A stretch of 64,000 nt of DNA, taken from JANNPJ01 sp965200525. GTDB lineage: Bacteria > Actinomycetota > Actinomycetes > Actinomycetales > Kineosporiaceae. How positions within the stretch are numbered: the first letter of the stretch is position 1; each line of letters begins with the position of its first letter. The notes beneath the pieces were generated by a model. It made no database searches. It was not told where the DNA came from and saw only the letters and a list, made by a program, of their open reading frames with translations. The stretch is taken from assembly GCA_965200525.1 (NCBI GenBank), contig OZ241368.1, positions 1,674,001 to 1,738,000 of the forward strand, written 5' to 3'. Positions 41,171 to 49,784 of this stretch are shown here, in pieces. The translations under genes and the position numbers were made by a program.

Positions 41171-43486
41171 ATGCAGACCATGCGCCTTCCCGAGCGCCTT
41201 CGCACGATGCTGAGGCCGCCCGGCCCGGCCCGTCCCGCCCGCCCGGCCGCCTCGCTGCGGACGATCACCGTGTTCGCCCCGGTGCCCGAGACCGCGCTCG
41301 ACGAGCTGACCGAACGGCTCCGGCAATTGCGCGAGCGGCCCAGCCCGTTCGGGGCGGTGCCGAACACCCACTTCGCCCGGCTGGCCGTGCTGCCCCGTAG
41401 CGCCGTCCGCCCGCAGTCCCGACCGCAGGGCATGCGCCGGCCGGCCCGGCTGCTGGACCTGATCACCCACGGCGGGCGGGCCCAGCAGGCCGATCCGCCG
41501 TCTCTGTCGTACCTGCTGTTCAGCGCCGGCTACGACGCCGCTCCAGGCAGCCGGGGGGACGACGACTACCTGGAACAGCTGCGCACCGGCCTGGGCGCGG
41601 ACGCCGACCTGATCTGGGGCCTCTGCTCGGACTACCCCGGATGGTCCGACCGGTTGGCCTTCCGGGACTTCCTGGCCGAGCGCAGCCTGCCGCCGGCCGG
41701 GTACCTGTTCTCGGCGTCGGACGACGAGCCGACGGTCGGGCAGATCCAGCACGCGCTGGCGCTGCGGTCCCAGGTGATGGACCTGGCCGTGCAGACCGAG
41801 GGCCTGGCCGACGACCAGCTGGCCAAGCAGTTCGGGCAGATCTTCGACACCGCCCGGGCCGACGGCCCCGATCACACCGCGCCGGACGCCGGGGGCGCGC
41901 TGTCGATCGTGGCCGATGCCGAGCCGGCTCTGCTCGACCCTCCGACCGGCGCCGACCGGCTGGCCCGCAGCGACCGGGCCCCGCTGACCGACCCGGACCT
42001 GATCGACGTCCAGAACCTGGTGACCTCCGGATACCCTCGCCACCAGGTCTCCCGGCACCTGCTGCTGCGGATCACCGACCCGCCCGCGGCCCGCCGCTGG
42101 CTGGCCCTGGCCGCCGGTGCGATCCCGACCGCGGGCTGGGCCGAGCAGTACGTGGACCGGATCGACGGGCCGGACGGCGACCTGCCCGACGACCCGTTTG
42201 CCGGAAAGGCCGGCTCGCCGTCCTTCGCCGTGCACGTGGCCCTGAGCTACGCCGGGCTGGTCCGCCTCGGCCTGCCCGAGACCGAGCTGGCCGGGTTCTC
42301 GGGCGAGTTCCGGGCCGGGATGGCCGGCCGGGAGCCGGGGCTGACTCCCGGTCGCGGCGTCAGCACCTGGCAGCCGCCGTTCACCGACTCCGCGGTGCAC
42401 CTGCTGGTGATGTTCTCGGCCCTCGACTCGGCCACCCTGGACGCCCAGCTGGACGAGCAGCCCGGGCTACGGCCGGGGCCGGACAACGGGCTCCAGCTGC
42501 TGACCGCGCTGGAGGGCGGGCGGATCCGCGAGAAGGATCCCCGACCCGGGGCGAAGCCCGGCTTCATGGAGCATTTCGGCTTCGTGGACGGCATCTCGCA
42601 GCCCCGGATCCACGGCGTCACCGCCGGCCGGAGCACGGCCGAACTGCCGGCCGGCGAGGTTCTGCTGGGCTACCGGGACGTGGACGGCGACACGGCCGGG
42701 GCGGGCCTGCCGGCCGACCTGGCCCGCAACGGCAGCTACCTGGTCTATCGCCGGCTGGAGCAGGACGTGCCCGCGTTCCGGGCCCTGACCAAGGAACTGG
42801 CCGGCCGGCTCGAGTCGAACCCGGATTCCGGTTCCGGCCCGGGTTCAGCTGATCTGGAGGAGCTGGCCGCGGCCAAGCTGATGGGCCGCTGGCGGGACGG
42901 CACCCCGCTGGCGGTCTCCCCCGAGCACAGCGATCCGAGCCTGACCCGGGAGCCGTTCGGCTATCAGGCCCAGGACGCCGAGGGCCGGCGCTGCCCGGTC
43001 GGCGCCCATGTGCGGCGGACCAACCCGCGAGACTCGCGGCCGGTCGACCCGGACCCGACCACGGCCGTCGGCGGCCACGAGAAGCTGGAGGAGACGCTGG
43101 CCCTGCGGCACCGCATGCTGCGGCGTGGAATGCCCTACGGCGCACCTCTTCCGGTGCCCACGGACGACGAGTTCCCGAACCTGACCGAGGCCGATCCGCA
43201 GGCCGATCCGATCGAGGACGAGCGCGGACTGCTGTTCATCGCCCTGGTCGGCGACATTCGCCGGCAGTTCGAGTTCGTCCAGGCGCACTGGATGTCGGAC
43301 GGCAACGCGTTCCGGCTGGGCAGCGACCGGGACCTGCTCTCCGGTGCCGCACAGCAGGACAGCAAGATCGTGGTCCAGGGCGATCCGCCGACCTTCCTGA
43401 AGCCGACCACCCCGGTGGTGACCTGCCGCGGCGGGGAGTACTTCTTCCTGCCCGGGATCAGCGCCCTCCGCCGGATCGCCGGCTGA
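41171..43486 (+). CDS. Dyp-type haem peroxidase with an extra N-terminal domain
   Basis: 771 residues. The C-terminal about 500 residues are a DyP peroxidase: GFVDGISQPRI contains the GXXDG motif with the catalytic Asp (about 473) and GAHVRRTNPR the proximal haem His (about 612). The N-terminal about 260 residues share a domain with the preceding gene. No Tat or Sec signal and no encapsulin-targeting tail were seen, so it is probably cytosolic. ATG at 41171 with GAGG upstream is preferred over GTG at 41159. It acts on peroxide and an unknown reductant. Confidence 0.85.
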   Translation: MQTMRLPERLRTMLRPPGPARPARPAASLRTITVFAPVPETALDELTERLRQLRERPSPFGAVPNTHFARLAVLPRSAVRPQSRPQGMRRPARLLDLITHGGRAQQADPPSLSYLLFSAGYDAAPGSRGDDDYLEQLRTGLGADADLIWGLCSDYPGWSDRLAFRDFLAERSLPPAGYLFSASDDEPTVGQIQHALALRSQVMDLAVQTEGLADDQLAKQFGQIFDTARADGPDHTAPDAGGALSIVADAEPALLDPPTGADRLARSDRAPLTDPDLIDVQNLVTSGYPRHQVSRHLLLRITDPPAARRWLALAAGAIPTAGWAEQYVDRIDGPDGDLPDDPFAGKAGSPSFAVHVALSYAGLVRLGLPETELAGFSGEFRAGMAGREPGLTPGRGVSTWQPPFTDSAVHLLVMFSALDSATLDAQLDEQPGLRPGPDNGLQLLTALEGGRIREKDPRPGAKPGFMEHFGFVDGISQPRIHGVTAGRSTAELPAGEVLLGYRDVDGDTAGAGLPADLARNGSYLVYRRLEQDVPAFRALTKELAGRLESNPDSGSGPGSADLEELAAAKLMGRWRDGTPLAVSPEHSDPSLTREPFGYQAQDAEGRRCPVGAHVRRTNPRDSRPVDPDPTTAVGGHEKLEETLALRHRMLRRGMPYGAPLPVPTDDEFPNLTEADPQADPIEDERGLLFIALVGDIRRQFEFVQAHWMSDGNAFRLGSDRDLLSGAAQQDSKIVVQGDPPTFLKPTTPVVTCRGGEYFFLPGISALRRIAG

Positions 43487-43513
43487 ATCCGCCGCTCCTC
43501 GGCCGAAGCAGGA

Positions 43514-43987
43514 TCAGCGGGAGTTCACCAGGCGGTTGAGCAGCGGGGCCACCCGGTAGCGGACCATTTCGCGCATCGACAGGGCGATGCTGGTCCGCTC
43601 GACCCCGGGCACGCCCAGCACCAGTTCGGCCACCCGGAACAGGTCGTCGGGGTCACGGGCCACCACCCGGACCAGCAGGTCGGCGCCGCCGGTGAGGCCG
43701 TGCACCTCGATCACCTCGGGGACGGCTTCGAGGCCGGGGCCGACCTCACCCAGCCGATGCTGGTCGACCTGGGTGGTGATGAACGCGGTCAGCGGATAGC
43801 CGAGCGCCTCCGGCTGGACCCGGGTGTCGAAGGCGTGCAGGGCCGGCTGACTCTCCAGCCCGGCCAGCCGGGCCTGCACGGTGTTGCGGGACAGCCCCAG
43901 GCGTTGGGCCAGTTCCAGCCCGGTGGCCCGGGGATTGTCCGAGAGGGCCAGCAGTAGTCGGGCATCGGTAGCATCGAGAGTTCGCAT
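43514..43987 (-). CDS. Lrp/AsnC-family regulator of the bkd operon
   Basis: 157 residues. N-terminal HTH (LDATDARLLLALSDNPRATG, LSRNTVQARLAGLE) and C-terminal RAM ligand domain (VHGLTGGADLLVRVVARDPDDL). ATG at 43987 (MRTLDATDA) is preferred to a longer frame into the promoter region. Divergent from the branched-chain oxoacid dehydrogenase operon; in other bacteria Lrp-type BkdR proteins control bkd in response to branched-chain amino acids, so the same role is inferred. Confidence 0.88.
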   Translation of the reverse strand: MRTLDATDARLLLALSDNPRATGLELAQRLGLSRNTVQARLAGLESQPALHAFDTRVQPEALGYPLTAFITTQVDQHRLGEVGPGLEAVPEVIEVHGLTGGADLLVRVVARDPDDLFRVAELVLGVPGVERTSIALSMREMVRYRVAPLLNRLVNSR

Positions 43988-44044
43988 AGTGCTCAGTATC
44001 TGCCCGAGGCGGTCCGGCACACTACGCATTCTGTTTAGTTTCGA

Positions 44045-44063
44045 ATCTGCATATTGCGCAGAT
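44045..44063. promoter_or_regulatory. Candidate Lrp/BkdR operator
   Basis: ATCTGC (44045-44050) and GCAGAT (44058-44063) are inverted copies separated by the A/T-richer ATATTGC, within a notably A/T-rich stretch of the divergent gap. Size and symmetry suit an Lrp-family dimer. Confidence 0.4.
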
Positions 44064-44118
44064 CGGCTGTCGATGGTCACATGGTGAGACGGAGGTCACA
44101 GCGGCCGGGAGGCAGCGG

Positions 44119-45204
44119 ATGAGCGAGTCCAGCCCGATGATCCAGCTCGTCGACGAGACCGGCACGCGGCAACCCGATGGCCCGTTCGGGGGGCTGATCG
44201 CCGACGTCGGACCGGAGCAGTTGCTGGCCCTCTACCGCGACCTGGTCGTGGTGCGCCGGATCGACACCGAGGCCACCGCACTGCAACGGCAGGGCCAGAT
44301 CGGCCTGTGGGCCCCCCTGCTGGGACAGGAGGCGGCCCAGGTCGGCTCGGCCCGGGCCCTGGAGCCGGCCGACTACGCCTTCCCGAGCTACCGCGAGCAC
44401 GCCGTGGCCTATTGCCGGGGCGCCGATCCGGCCGACTTTCTGCGCCAGTGGCGGGGCACCGCGCCGTCCAGCTGGATCCCCTCGGCGATCAACACCGCCG
44501 TCCCGGCGATCGTGGTCGGGGCCCAGGCCCTGCACGCGGCCGGCTACGCGCTCGGGGTCAAGCTCGACGGCGCCGGCTCGGCCGTGATCGGCTACTTCGG
44601 CGACGGCGCGACCAGCCAGGGTGACGTCGCCGAGGCCTTCACCTTCGCCGCCGCCGGGCACGTGCCGGTGGTCTTCTTCTGCCAGAACAATCAGTGGGCG
44701 ATCTCGGAGCCGGTCCGGGTGCAGAGCGCCCAGCCGCTGGTCGAGCGCGCGGCCGGGTACGGCCTGCCCGGCCTGCGGGTGGACGGTAACGACGTGCTGG
44801 CCGTCCTCGCGGTGACCCGGCGCGCCCTGCGCCAGGCCCGGGCCGGCGGCGGGCCGACCCTGATCGAGGCGGTCACCTACCGAATGGGCCCGCACACGAC
44901 GTCCGACGATCCGACCCGGTACCGGGACCGGGCCGAGGTCGACAGCTGGGCCGCCCGCGACCCGATCGAGCGGGTCCGGCTGCTGCTGGAGCGGGAGGGC
45001 GGGCTGAGCGACGAGCAGGCCCGGGAGGTCGCCGCGACCGCCGACCGGGTCGCCGCCCGGTTGCGTGAGGGCTGCCTGAACACGGCCGACCCGGAGCCGG
45101 ACGAGATCTTCGAGCACGTCTACGCCGGGCCGCACCCCCGGATCGCGGAGCAGCAGGTCGCACTGCGGGCCGCCCGGGCCGACGACGAGGAGAGCACGCG
45201 ATGA
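44119..45204 (+). CDS. bkdA: Branched-chain 2-oxoacid dehydrogenase E1 alpha subunit
   Basis: 361 residues. Thiamine-pyrophosphate motif GDGATSQGDVAEAF ending in VFFCQNNQW; RMGPHTTSDDPTRYR is typical of E1 alpha of branched-chain and pyruvate complexes. Decarboxylates the 2-oxoacid with E1 beta. ATG at 44119 after a purine-rich stretch; 4-bp overlap with the beta gene. The branched-chain assignment over pyruvate rests on the Lrp neighbour and overall resemblance. Confidence 0.88.
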   Translation: MSESSPMIQLVDETGTRQPDGPFGGLIADVGPEQLLALYRDLVVVRRIDTEATALQRQGQIGLWAPLLGQEAAQVGSARALEPADYAFPSYREHAVAYCRGADPADFLRQWRGTAPSSWIPSAINTAVPAIVVGAQALHAAGYALGVKLDGAGSAVIGYFGDGATSQGDVAEAFTFAAAGHVPVVFFCQNNQWAISEPVRVQSAQPLVERAAGYGLPGLRVDGNDVLAVLAVTRRALRQARAGGGPTLIEAVTYRMGPHTTSDDPTRYRDRAEVDSWAARDPIERVRLLLEREGGLSDEQAREVAATADRVAARLREGCLNTADPEPDEIFEHVYAGPHPRIAEQQVALRAARADDEESTR

Positions 45205-46184
45205 CCGTGATGCCGCTCGGCCAGGCGATCAACGCCGGGCTGCGCCGGGCCCTGGAGGACGACCCCAAGGTCGTGTTGATGGGCGAGGACATCGGCCGGC
45301 TCGGCGGCGTCTTCCGGGTGACCGCCGGCCTGCAGAAGGACTTCGGCGAGCACCGGGTGATCGACACCCCGCTGGCCGAGTCCGGAATCATCGGGACGGC
45401 GGTCGGCCTGGCCATGCGCGGCTTCCGGCCGGTCTGCGAGATCCAGTTCGACGGCTTCATCTACCCTGCGTTCGACCAGATCGTGGCCCAGGTGGCCAAG
45501 CTGCGGTACCGGACCCGCGGCGAGGTGGCGATGCCGATCACCATCCGGGTGCCGTTCGGCGGTGGGATCGGGGCGGTGGAACATCATTCGGAGTCGCCCG
45601 AGGTCTACTTCGCGCACACTGCCGGGCTGCGGGTGGTCAGTTGCAGCTCGCCCGCCGACGCCCACCTGATGATCCGGCAGGCGATCGCCTGCGACGACCC
45701 GGTGCTGTTCTTCGAGCCCAAGCGCCGGTACTGGCAGAAGGGCGAGGTCGACGAGGGCGCGGCCCTGGACTCGGTCGGGCTCGACCGGGCCCTCGTGCTG
45801 CGCCCCGGGACCGACGTCACCGTGGTCGGCTACGGCCCGATGGTGGCCACCGCCCTGGCCGCGGCCGAGGTCGCCGGGCGGGCCGGCGTCTCGCTCGAAG
45901 TCATTGATCTGCGGTCGATCTCACCCCTGGACGTCGACACGGTGGCGGCTTCGGTCCGCCGGACCGGTCGCCTGGTGGTGACCCACGAGGCGCCGGTGTC
46001 GTTCGGGCCGGGGGCCGAGCTGGCCGCGGTGATCGCCGAGCGCTGCTTCTACCACCTGCAGGCCCCGGTGCTGCGGGTCGGCGGGTTCGACACCCCCTAC
46101 CCGCCGGCCAAGCTGGAGGAGCACTACCTGCCCGGGGTCGACCGGATCCTCGATGCGGTCGAGCAGTTGCTGGCTCACGGCTGA
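45201..46184 (+). CDS. bkdB: Branched-chain 2-oxoacid dehydrogenase E1 beta subunit
   Basis: 327 residues. Transketolase-like pyrimidine-binding domain with VLMGEDIGRLGGVFRVT and a C-terminal domain with VIDLRSISPLDVDTV. RVPFGGGIGAVEHHSESPE is a strong family mark. It forms the alpha2beta2 E1 with the preceding gene product, whose stop it overlaps by 4 bp. E2 follows after 10 bp. Confidence 0.92.
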   Translation: MTVMPLGQAINAGLRRALEDDPKVVLMGEDIGRLGGVFRVTAGLQKDFGEHRVIDTPLAESGIIGTAVGLAMRGFRPVCEIQFDGFIYPAFDQIVAQVAKLRYRTRGEVAMPITIRVPFGGGIGAVEHHSESPEVYFAHTAGLRVVSCSSPADAHLMIRQAIACDDPVLFFEPKRRYWQKGEVDEGAALDSVGLDRALVLRPGTDVTVVGYGPMVATALAAAEVAGRAGVSLEVIDLRSISPLDVDTVAASVRRTGRLVVTHEAPVSFGPGAELAAVIAERCFYHLQAPVLRVGGFDTPYPPAKLEEHYLPGVDRILDAVEQLLAHG

Positions 46185-46194
46185 GGAGGCGACG

Positions 46195-47544
46195 ATGACC
46201 GAGAAGACTTTCGCCCTGCCGGATCTCGGCGAGGGCCTGGCCGACGCCGAGCTGTTGCGCTGGCTGGTCGCGGTCGGCGATCCGGTGGCCCTGAACCAGG
46301 TGATCGCCGAGGTCGAGACGGCCAAGGCAGCGGTGGAGCTGCCGTCGCCGTACGCCGGTCGGGTGACGGCCCTGCTGGCCACCGAGGGCAGCACGGTGGA
46401 CGTCGGGTCCCCGCTCATCAGGTTCGAGACCAGCGCTGAGGTGGAGGAAGCGGCCGAACCAGCGGTGGAGGAGCGGGTGCCGGTGCTGGTCGGCTACGGA
46501 GCCACGTCGGGCACCACCAGCCGCCGCACCGGCCGGTTCCGGACGACGGTCCCGGGCTCTTCCCGCCCACCGGACCGGCCTCTACCGGATCTCCCACCAG
46601 ATCTTCCGCCGGCCCGCCCCGGGCCCGTGGCCCGGCCGCTGGCCCGGCCGCTGGCCAAGCCGCTGGTCCGCAAACTGGCCCGAGACCGGCACGTCGACCT
46701 GACCACGGTCACCGGAACCGGCCCGGACGGCGTCATCACCCGGCAGGACGTGCTCGATCACTGCGCCCCACCGGCGCCGACCACGCCGGCCGGCCCGGGC
46801 GCGACCTCGCCGTCCGGGCCCGCGTCACCGGCCTCGATCACGCCGTATGGGCCGAGCTCGCGAGCGGCCCGCGAGGAACGGATCCCGATCCGCGGCGTCC
46901 GCCGAGCCACCGCTGCCGCCATGGTGCGCAGCGCGTTCACCGCCCCGCACGTCACCGAGTTCGTCACGGTCGACGTCACCGCCACCCGCGACCTGCTGAA
47001 CCGCCTGCGGGAGAGCGCCTTCGTGGACGATCGGCTGACCATGACCGCCTTCGTGGCCGTCGCCATGCTGCGCGCCCTGCGCGAGCACCCGGAGCTCAAC
47101 TCGTCGTGGGACGACGCGGCCCAGGAGATCGTGCTGCGCCGGTACGTCAACCTGGGCATCGCCACCGCCGGCCCGCGTGGCCTGCTGGTTCCCAATCTCA
47201 AGGACGCCGACCAGCTCACCCTGATCGAGCTGGCCCGGGCCCTGGAACGGCTGACCAGCACCGCCCGGGACGGGCACGCCACCACCGCCGACCTCACCGG
47301 CGGCACGATCACCCTGACCAACGTGGGCATGTTCGGGGTCGACTCCGGCACGCCGATCATCAACCCGGGCGAGGCGGCGATCGTCTGCCTGGGCGCCGTC
47401 CGCCAGCAGCCCTGGGTGCACGAGGGTGAGCTGGCGGTGCGCTGGGTGACCACGCTCAGCCTGTCCTTCGACCACCGCCTGGTGGACGGCGAGCAGGGCT
47501 CCCGCTACCTGGCCGCCGTCGCCGAGACCCTCCGCCGGGGCTGA
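46195..47544 (+). CDS. bkdC: Dihydrolipoamide acyltransferase (E2) of the oxoacid dehydrogenase complex
   Basis: 449 residues. One N-terminal lipoyl domain (lipoyl Lys44 in VETAKAAVELP), a Pro/Arg linker, the peripheral subunit-binding domain (LVRKLARDRHVDLTTVTGTG) and a catalytic domain ending with SFDHRLVDGEQGSRYL, containing the active-site HxxxDG. It transfers acyl groups to CoA. ATG at 46195 is preceded by GAGGAGG. E3 (lipoamide dehydrogenase) is not adjacent and is presumably shared. Confidence 0.93.
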   Translation: MTEKTFALPDLGEGLADAELLRWLVAVGDPVALNQVIAEVETAKAAVELPSPYAGRVTALLATEGSTVDVGSPLIRFETSAEVEEAAEPAVEERVPVLVGYGATSGTTSRRTGRFRTTVPGSSRPPDRPLPDLPPDLPPARPGPVARPLARPLAKPLVRKLARDRHVDLTTVTGTGPDGVITRQDVLDHCAPPAPTTPAGPGATSPSGPASPASITPYGPSSRAAREERIPIRGVRRATAAAMVRSAFTAPHVTEFVTVDVTATRDLLNRLRESAFVDDRLTMTAFVAVAMLRALREHPELNSSWDDAAQEIVLRRYVNLGIATAGPRGLLVPNLKDADQLTLIELARALERLTSTARDGHATTADLTGGTITLTNVGMFGVDSGTPIINPGEAAIVCLGAVRQQPWVHEGELAVRWVTTLSLSFDHRLVDGEQGSRYLAAVAETLRRG

Positions 47545-47574
47545 GCGTCCTCTGTTCGCCCCACGCAGCGGGTT

Positions 47575-47632
47575 ACGGTTCCGCGGAACCGTCACAATCT
47601 GACAACCGACGGCGCGCGGTTCCCCGGAACCG
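47575..47632. repeat. Two near-identical palindromes CGGTTCC-NN-GGAACCG
   Basis: ACGGTTCCGCGGAACCGT at 47575-47592 is a perfect 18-bp palindrome. A second copy, CGGTTCCCCGGAACCG (47617-47632), differs only at one central base and starts 41 bp later. They lie 30-90 bp after the bkd stop. They could be a paired operator, tandem terminator hairpins or a REP-like element. Confidence 0.5.
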
Positions 47633-47765
47633 TGCGGCCCGCCGGGCCGGTAGGGTCACCGACCGGACAACTGCAGCCCTGAGACTGGTGATCTTGCCCT
47701 TACCGCAGGGTAATCTTGTCGCCGGGTGAGGTCCGGCCGTCCCCCGGTCGGTCGGCAGCACCCTC

Positions 47766-47771
47766 TAACCT
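47766..47771 (+). promoter_or_regulatory. Possible -10 box of the tRNA-Lys gene
   Basis: TAACCT lies 26 bp before the mature tRNA 5' end, a normal leader distance. The -35 is not distinct. A small palindrome TTACC-GCAG-GGTAA lies further upstream at 47700-47713. Confidence 0.3.
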
Positions 47772-47797
47772 GTGGGCGGGGACGACGCTCGCCCCAG

Positions 47798-47873
47798 GGG
47801 CCTCTAGCTCAATCGGCAGAGCAGCGGACTTTTAATCCGCGGGTTCGGGGTTCGATCCCCCGGGGGCCCACCA
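47798..47873 (+). tRNA. tRNA-Lys (anticodon UUU), CCA encoded
   Basis: Cloverleaf: acceptor GGGCCTC/GGGGCCC with one G-T pair, D-stem GCTC/GAGC, anticodon stem GCGGA/TCCGC with loop CTTTTAA (anticodon TTT, 47831-47833), T-stem CGGGG/CCCCG with loop TTCGATC, discriminator A and genomic CCA at 47871-47873. The gene is complete. Its 3' half is duplicated at 60790-60833, marking it as the integration target of the adjoining island. Confidence 0.97.
47828..47871 (+). repeat. attL, 44-bp direct repeat within tRNA-Lys
   Basis: Runs from the last base of the anticodon stem through the anticodon loop, T-arm and acceptor into the first base of CCA. Identical to 60790-60833; the identity stops at one base on each side. 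Integration preserved a complete tRNA on this side. Confidence 0.93.
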
Positions 47874-47936
47874 TTCTGAGCTGCGGAAACACCTCCGGGA
47901 GCTTGACCCGGTTTACCGGACACCTGTTCTGAGGCG

Positions 47937-48278
47937 ATGATCGTCTTGGAGAGGAGTCCGTTCGATGCCTGCCCCGAAGCCCCCGAGTTCCGTCGTCGTG
48001 CCTTGGATCTTGTTCGTCAGGGTGATCAGCCGGTCGCGAAGATCGCGAAGGATCTGGGGATCAGTGAGTCGTGCTTGCGCCGGTGGATGGGCGTCGATGA
48101 CGTCGATGCCGGCCGCAAGGAGGGCCTGACCTCGGATGAGCGCAAGGAGCTGGTGGAGCTGCGCCGTCAGAATCGGGTCCAGGCGATGGAGATCGAGATC
48201 CTGAAGCGGGCCTCGGCCTATTTCGCCAGGGAGAACGTCCTCCCAAATAGTGTTCCGGCTGGTCCAGGAACTCGCTGA
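47937..48278 (+). CDS. IS3-family transposase OrfA, start region shifted in frame
   Basis: HTH protein of about 100 residues (PEFRRRALDLVRQGDQ, KIAKDLGISESCLRRW) with a Leu-rich C-terminal coiled coil. The best Shine-Dalgarno (GGAGAGGAG) precedes an ATG at 47965 whose MPAPKPP start is out of frame with the body; one more C in the CCCCC run at 47980-47984 would join them. Either a 1-nt deletion has occurred or translation starts at the ATG at 47937. OrfB is read by frameshift near the 3' end. Confidence 0.75.
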   Translation: MIVLERSPFDACPEAPEFRRRALDLVRQGDQPVAKIAKDLGISESCLRRWMGVDDVDAGRKEGLTSDERKELVELRRQNRVQAMEIEILKRASAYFARENVLPNSVPAGPGTR

Positions 48279-49140
48279 TGACCTCGACCTGCGGGTTGAT
48301 GTCGCGGTGGCCTGCCGGGTGCTGGGCGTGTCCCGCTCAGGGTTCTATGAATGGGCGCACCGCCTGGAGCAGCCCAGCGCCCGGGCCGTGGCGGACGCTC
48401 AGCTGAGCGACGTGATCGGGCGCATCCACAAGGAATCGCGGGCCATCTACGGTTCGCCACGCGTGCACGCCGAGCTGCGTCTGGGCCTGGGACTGGCGTG
48501 CGGGCGTAAGCGGGTGGCCCGCCTGATGCGCGCTGCCGGCCTGGCCGGGGTGGCTCACCGGCGCAAACGGGGCCGCAAACCGGGTCCGCTGCCGGCGACC
48601 CACGAGGACCTGGTGAAGCGCAAGTTCGTCGCCGATGCCCCCGATCGGCTGTGGTGCACCGACGTCACCGAACATCCAACCAGGGAAGGAAAAGTCTACT
48701 GCTGTGCCGTCCTGGACGTCTTTTCCCGGCGCATCGTGGGCTGGTCGATCGCCGATCACATGCGCACCGAACTGGTTGTCGACGCCTCGCAAATGGCCCA
48801 ATGGCAACGGGCCCCGCAGCCGGGGACGATTCTGCATTCGGATCGCGGAAGCCAATACACCCTATGGGTTTTCGGTCACCGCCTGCGTGAAGCCGGCTTG
48901 CTCGGATCGATGGGCCGGGTCGCATCGTCGGTCGACAACACCATGATCGAGTCGTTCTGGTCGATCATGCAACGCGAGCTCCTGGACCGCCGGGCCTGGG
49001 CCAGCCAGGCAGAGCTGGCCAGCGCGATCTTCGAATGGATCGAAGCGTTCTACAACCCCGTCCGGCGCCACTCAGCCCTGGACTATCAGTCCCCGATCGA
49101 CTACGAAAGGACACACAACCCCGCCGCCACCGCGGCATGA
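48250..49140 (+). CDS. IS3-family transposase OrfB (DDE integrase core)
   Basis: 296 residues. DDE residues are complete: Asp128 in WCTDVTE, Asp188 in LHSDRGSQY and Glu224 in NTMIESFWS, with the D(35)E spacing of the family. An HTH_21 region (YGSPRVHAELR) precedes the core, and FYNPVRRHSALDYQSP ends it. Expected to be made as an OrfAB fusion by -1 frameshifting where the frames overlap (48250-48278). Confidence 0.92.
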   Translation: MFRLVQELADDLDLRVDVAVACRVLGVSRSGFYEWAHRLEQPSARAVADAQLSDVIGRIHKESRAIYGSPRVHAELRLGLGLACGRKRVARLMRAAGLAGVAHRRKRGRKPGPLPATHEDLVKRKFVADAPDRLWCTDVTEHPTREGKVYCCAVLDVFSRRIVGWSIADHMRTELVVDASQMAQWQRAPQPGTILHSDRGSQYTLWVFGHRLREAGLLGSMGRVASSVDNTMIESFWSIMQRELLDRRAWASQAELASAIFEWIEAFYNPVRRHSALDYQSPIDYERTHNPAATAA

Positions 49141-49197
49141 TCCACAAACCGATCGTGTCCGGAGAACCGGGTCAAGCTCCGAACCGGGTCAAGCTCC

Positions 49198-49772
49198 GTG
49201 CTGGGGCGTCAACCGGTGCGGGCGCTGTTCGTGTGGGACGGTGGGCTGGGGATCTGGGGAGCGGTGTTGCTGGGTGCGCTCGGCGCCTGGGCATCTCGTT
49301 GTCTGCCTTCGCGGACGCGCTCGCTCCCGGTCTGGTCGTTGCGCAGGCGATCGGGCGGTGGGGTAACTGGTTCAACCAGGAGTTGTACGGGCGGGCGAGC
49401 ACTTTGCCGTGGGCGCTGCGCATCGATCCGGCGCACCGCCCGGCTGACACCCCGGCCGTGGGTTTGTATCAGCCGACGTTCCTGTATGAGTGTCTGTGGG
49501 ATCTGGCCGTGGCCGCCGTGCTGATCTGGGCCCAGCGGCGGTTCCGGCTGGAGCGCGGGCGGCTGTTCGCCTTGTATGTCGCCGCGTACACCCTGGGGCG
49601 GGCCTGGATCGAGGCCCTGCGCGTGGATCACGCCAACCACATCCTCGGTCTACGGCTTAACGATTGGACCAGCCTGATCGTTTTCGTGGCCGCGCTGATC
49701 TACCTCTGGCGGCCTCGTCGCGCTCCTGAGGCCGCACGTCCGGGCCGTGAGCGTGATTCGGCCGAGGTCTGA
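49198..49772 (+). pseudogene. lgt: Truncated, frameshifted prolipoprotein diacylglyceryl transferase
   Basis: The C-terminal two thirds of Lgt remain. VRALFVWDGGLGIWGAVLLG is in one frame (49216 onward); ADALAPGLVVAQAIGRWGNWFNQELYG, with the Lgt signature, follows in another frame, the switch being near 49290. The first about 80 residues are missing, replaced by the IS3 right end. The tail (TLGRAWIEALRVDHANHILG) is intact. Lgt attaches diacylglycerol to lipoproteins; this extra copy is surely inactive. Confidence 0.82.
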
Positions 49773-49784
49773 TCTCTCCCGTCC

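Larger units (their letters stand above)
47898..49180 (+). mobile_element. IS3-family insertion sequence
   Basis: About 1.28 kb, with 26-bp imperfect terminal inverted repeats: left GGAGCTTGACCCGGTTTACC at 47898 onward, right ending in ACCGGGTCAAGCTCC at 49180, with only two mismatches. Two overlapping frames (orfA, orfB) encode a DDE transposase. Inserted 24 bp after the tRNA gene, at or in an lgt copy. The right end is followed by an extra 17-bp copy of the repeat end (49181-49197). No clear target duplication is visible. Confidence 0.9.
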
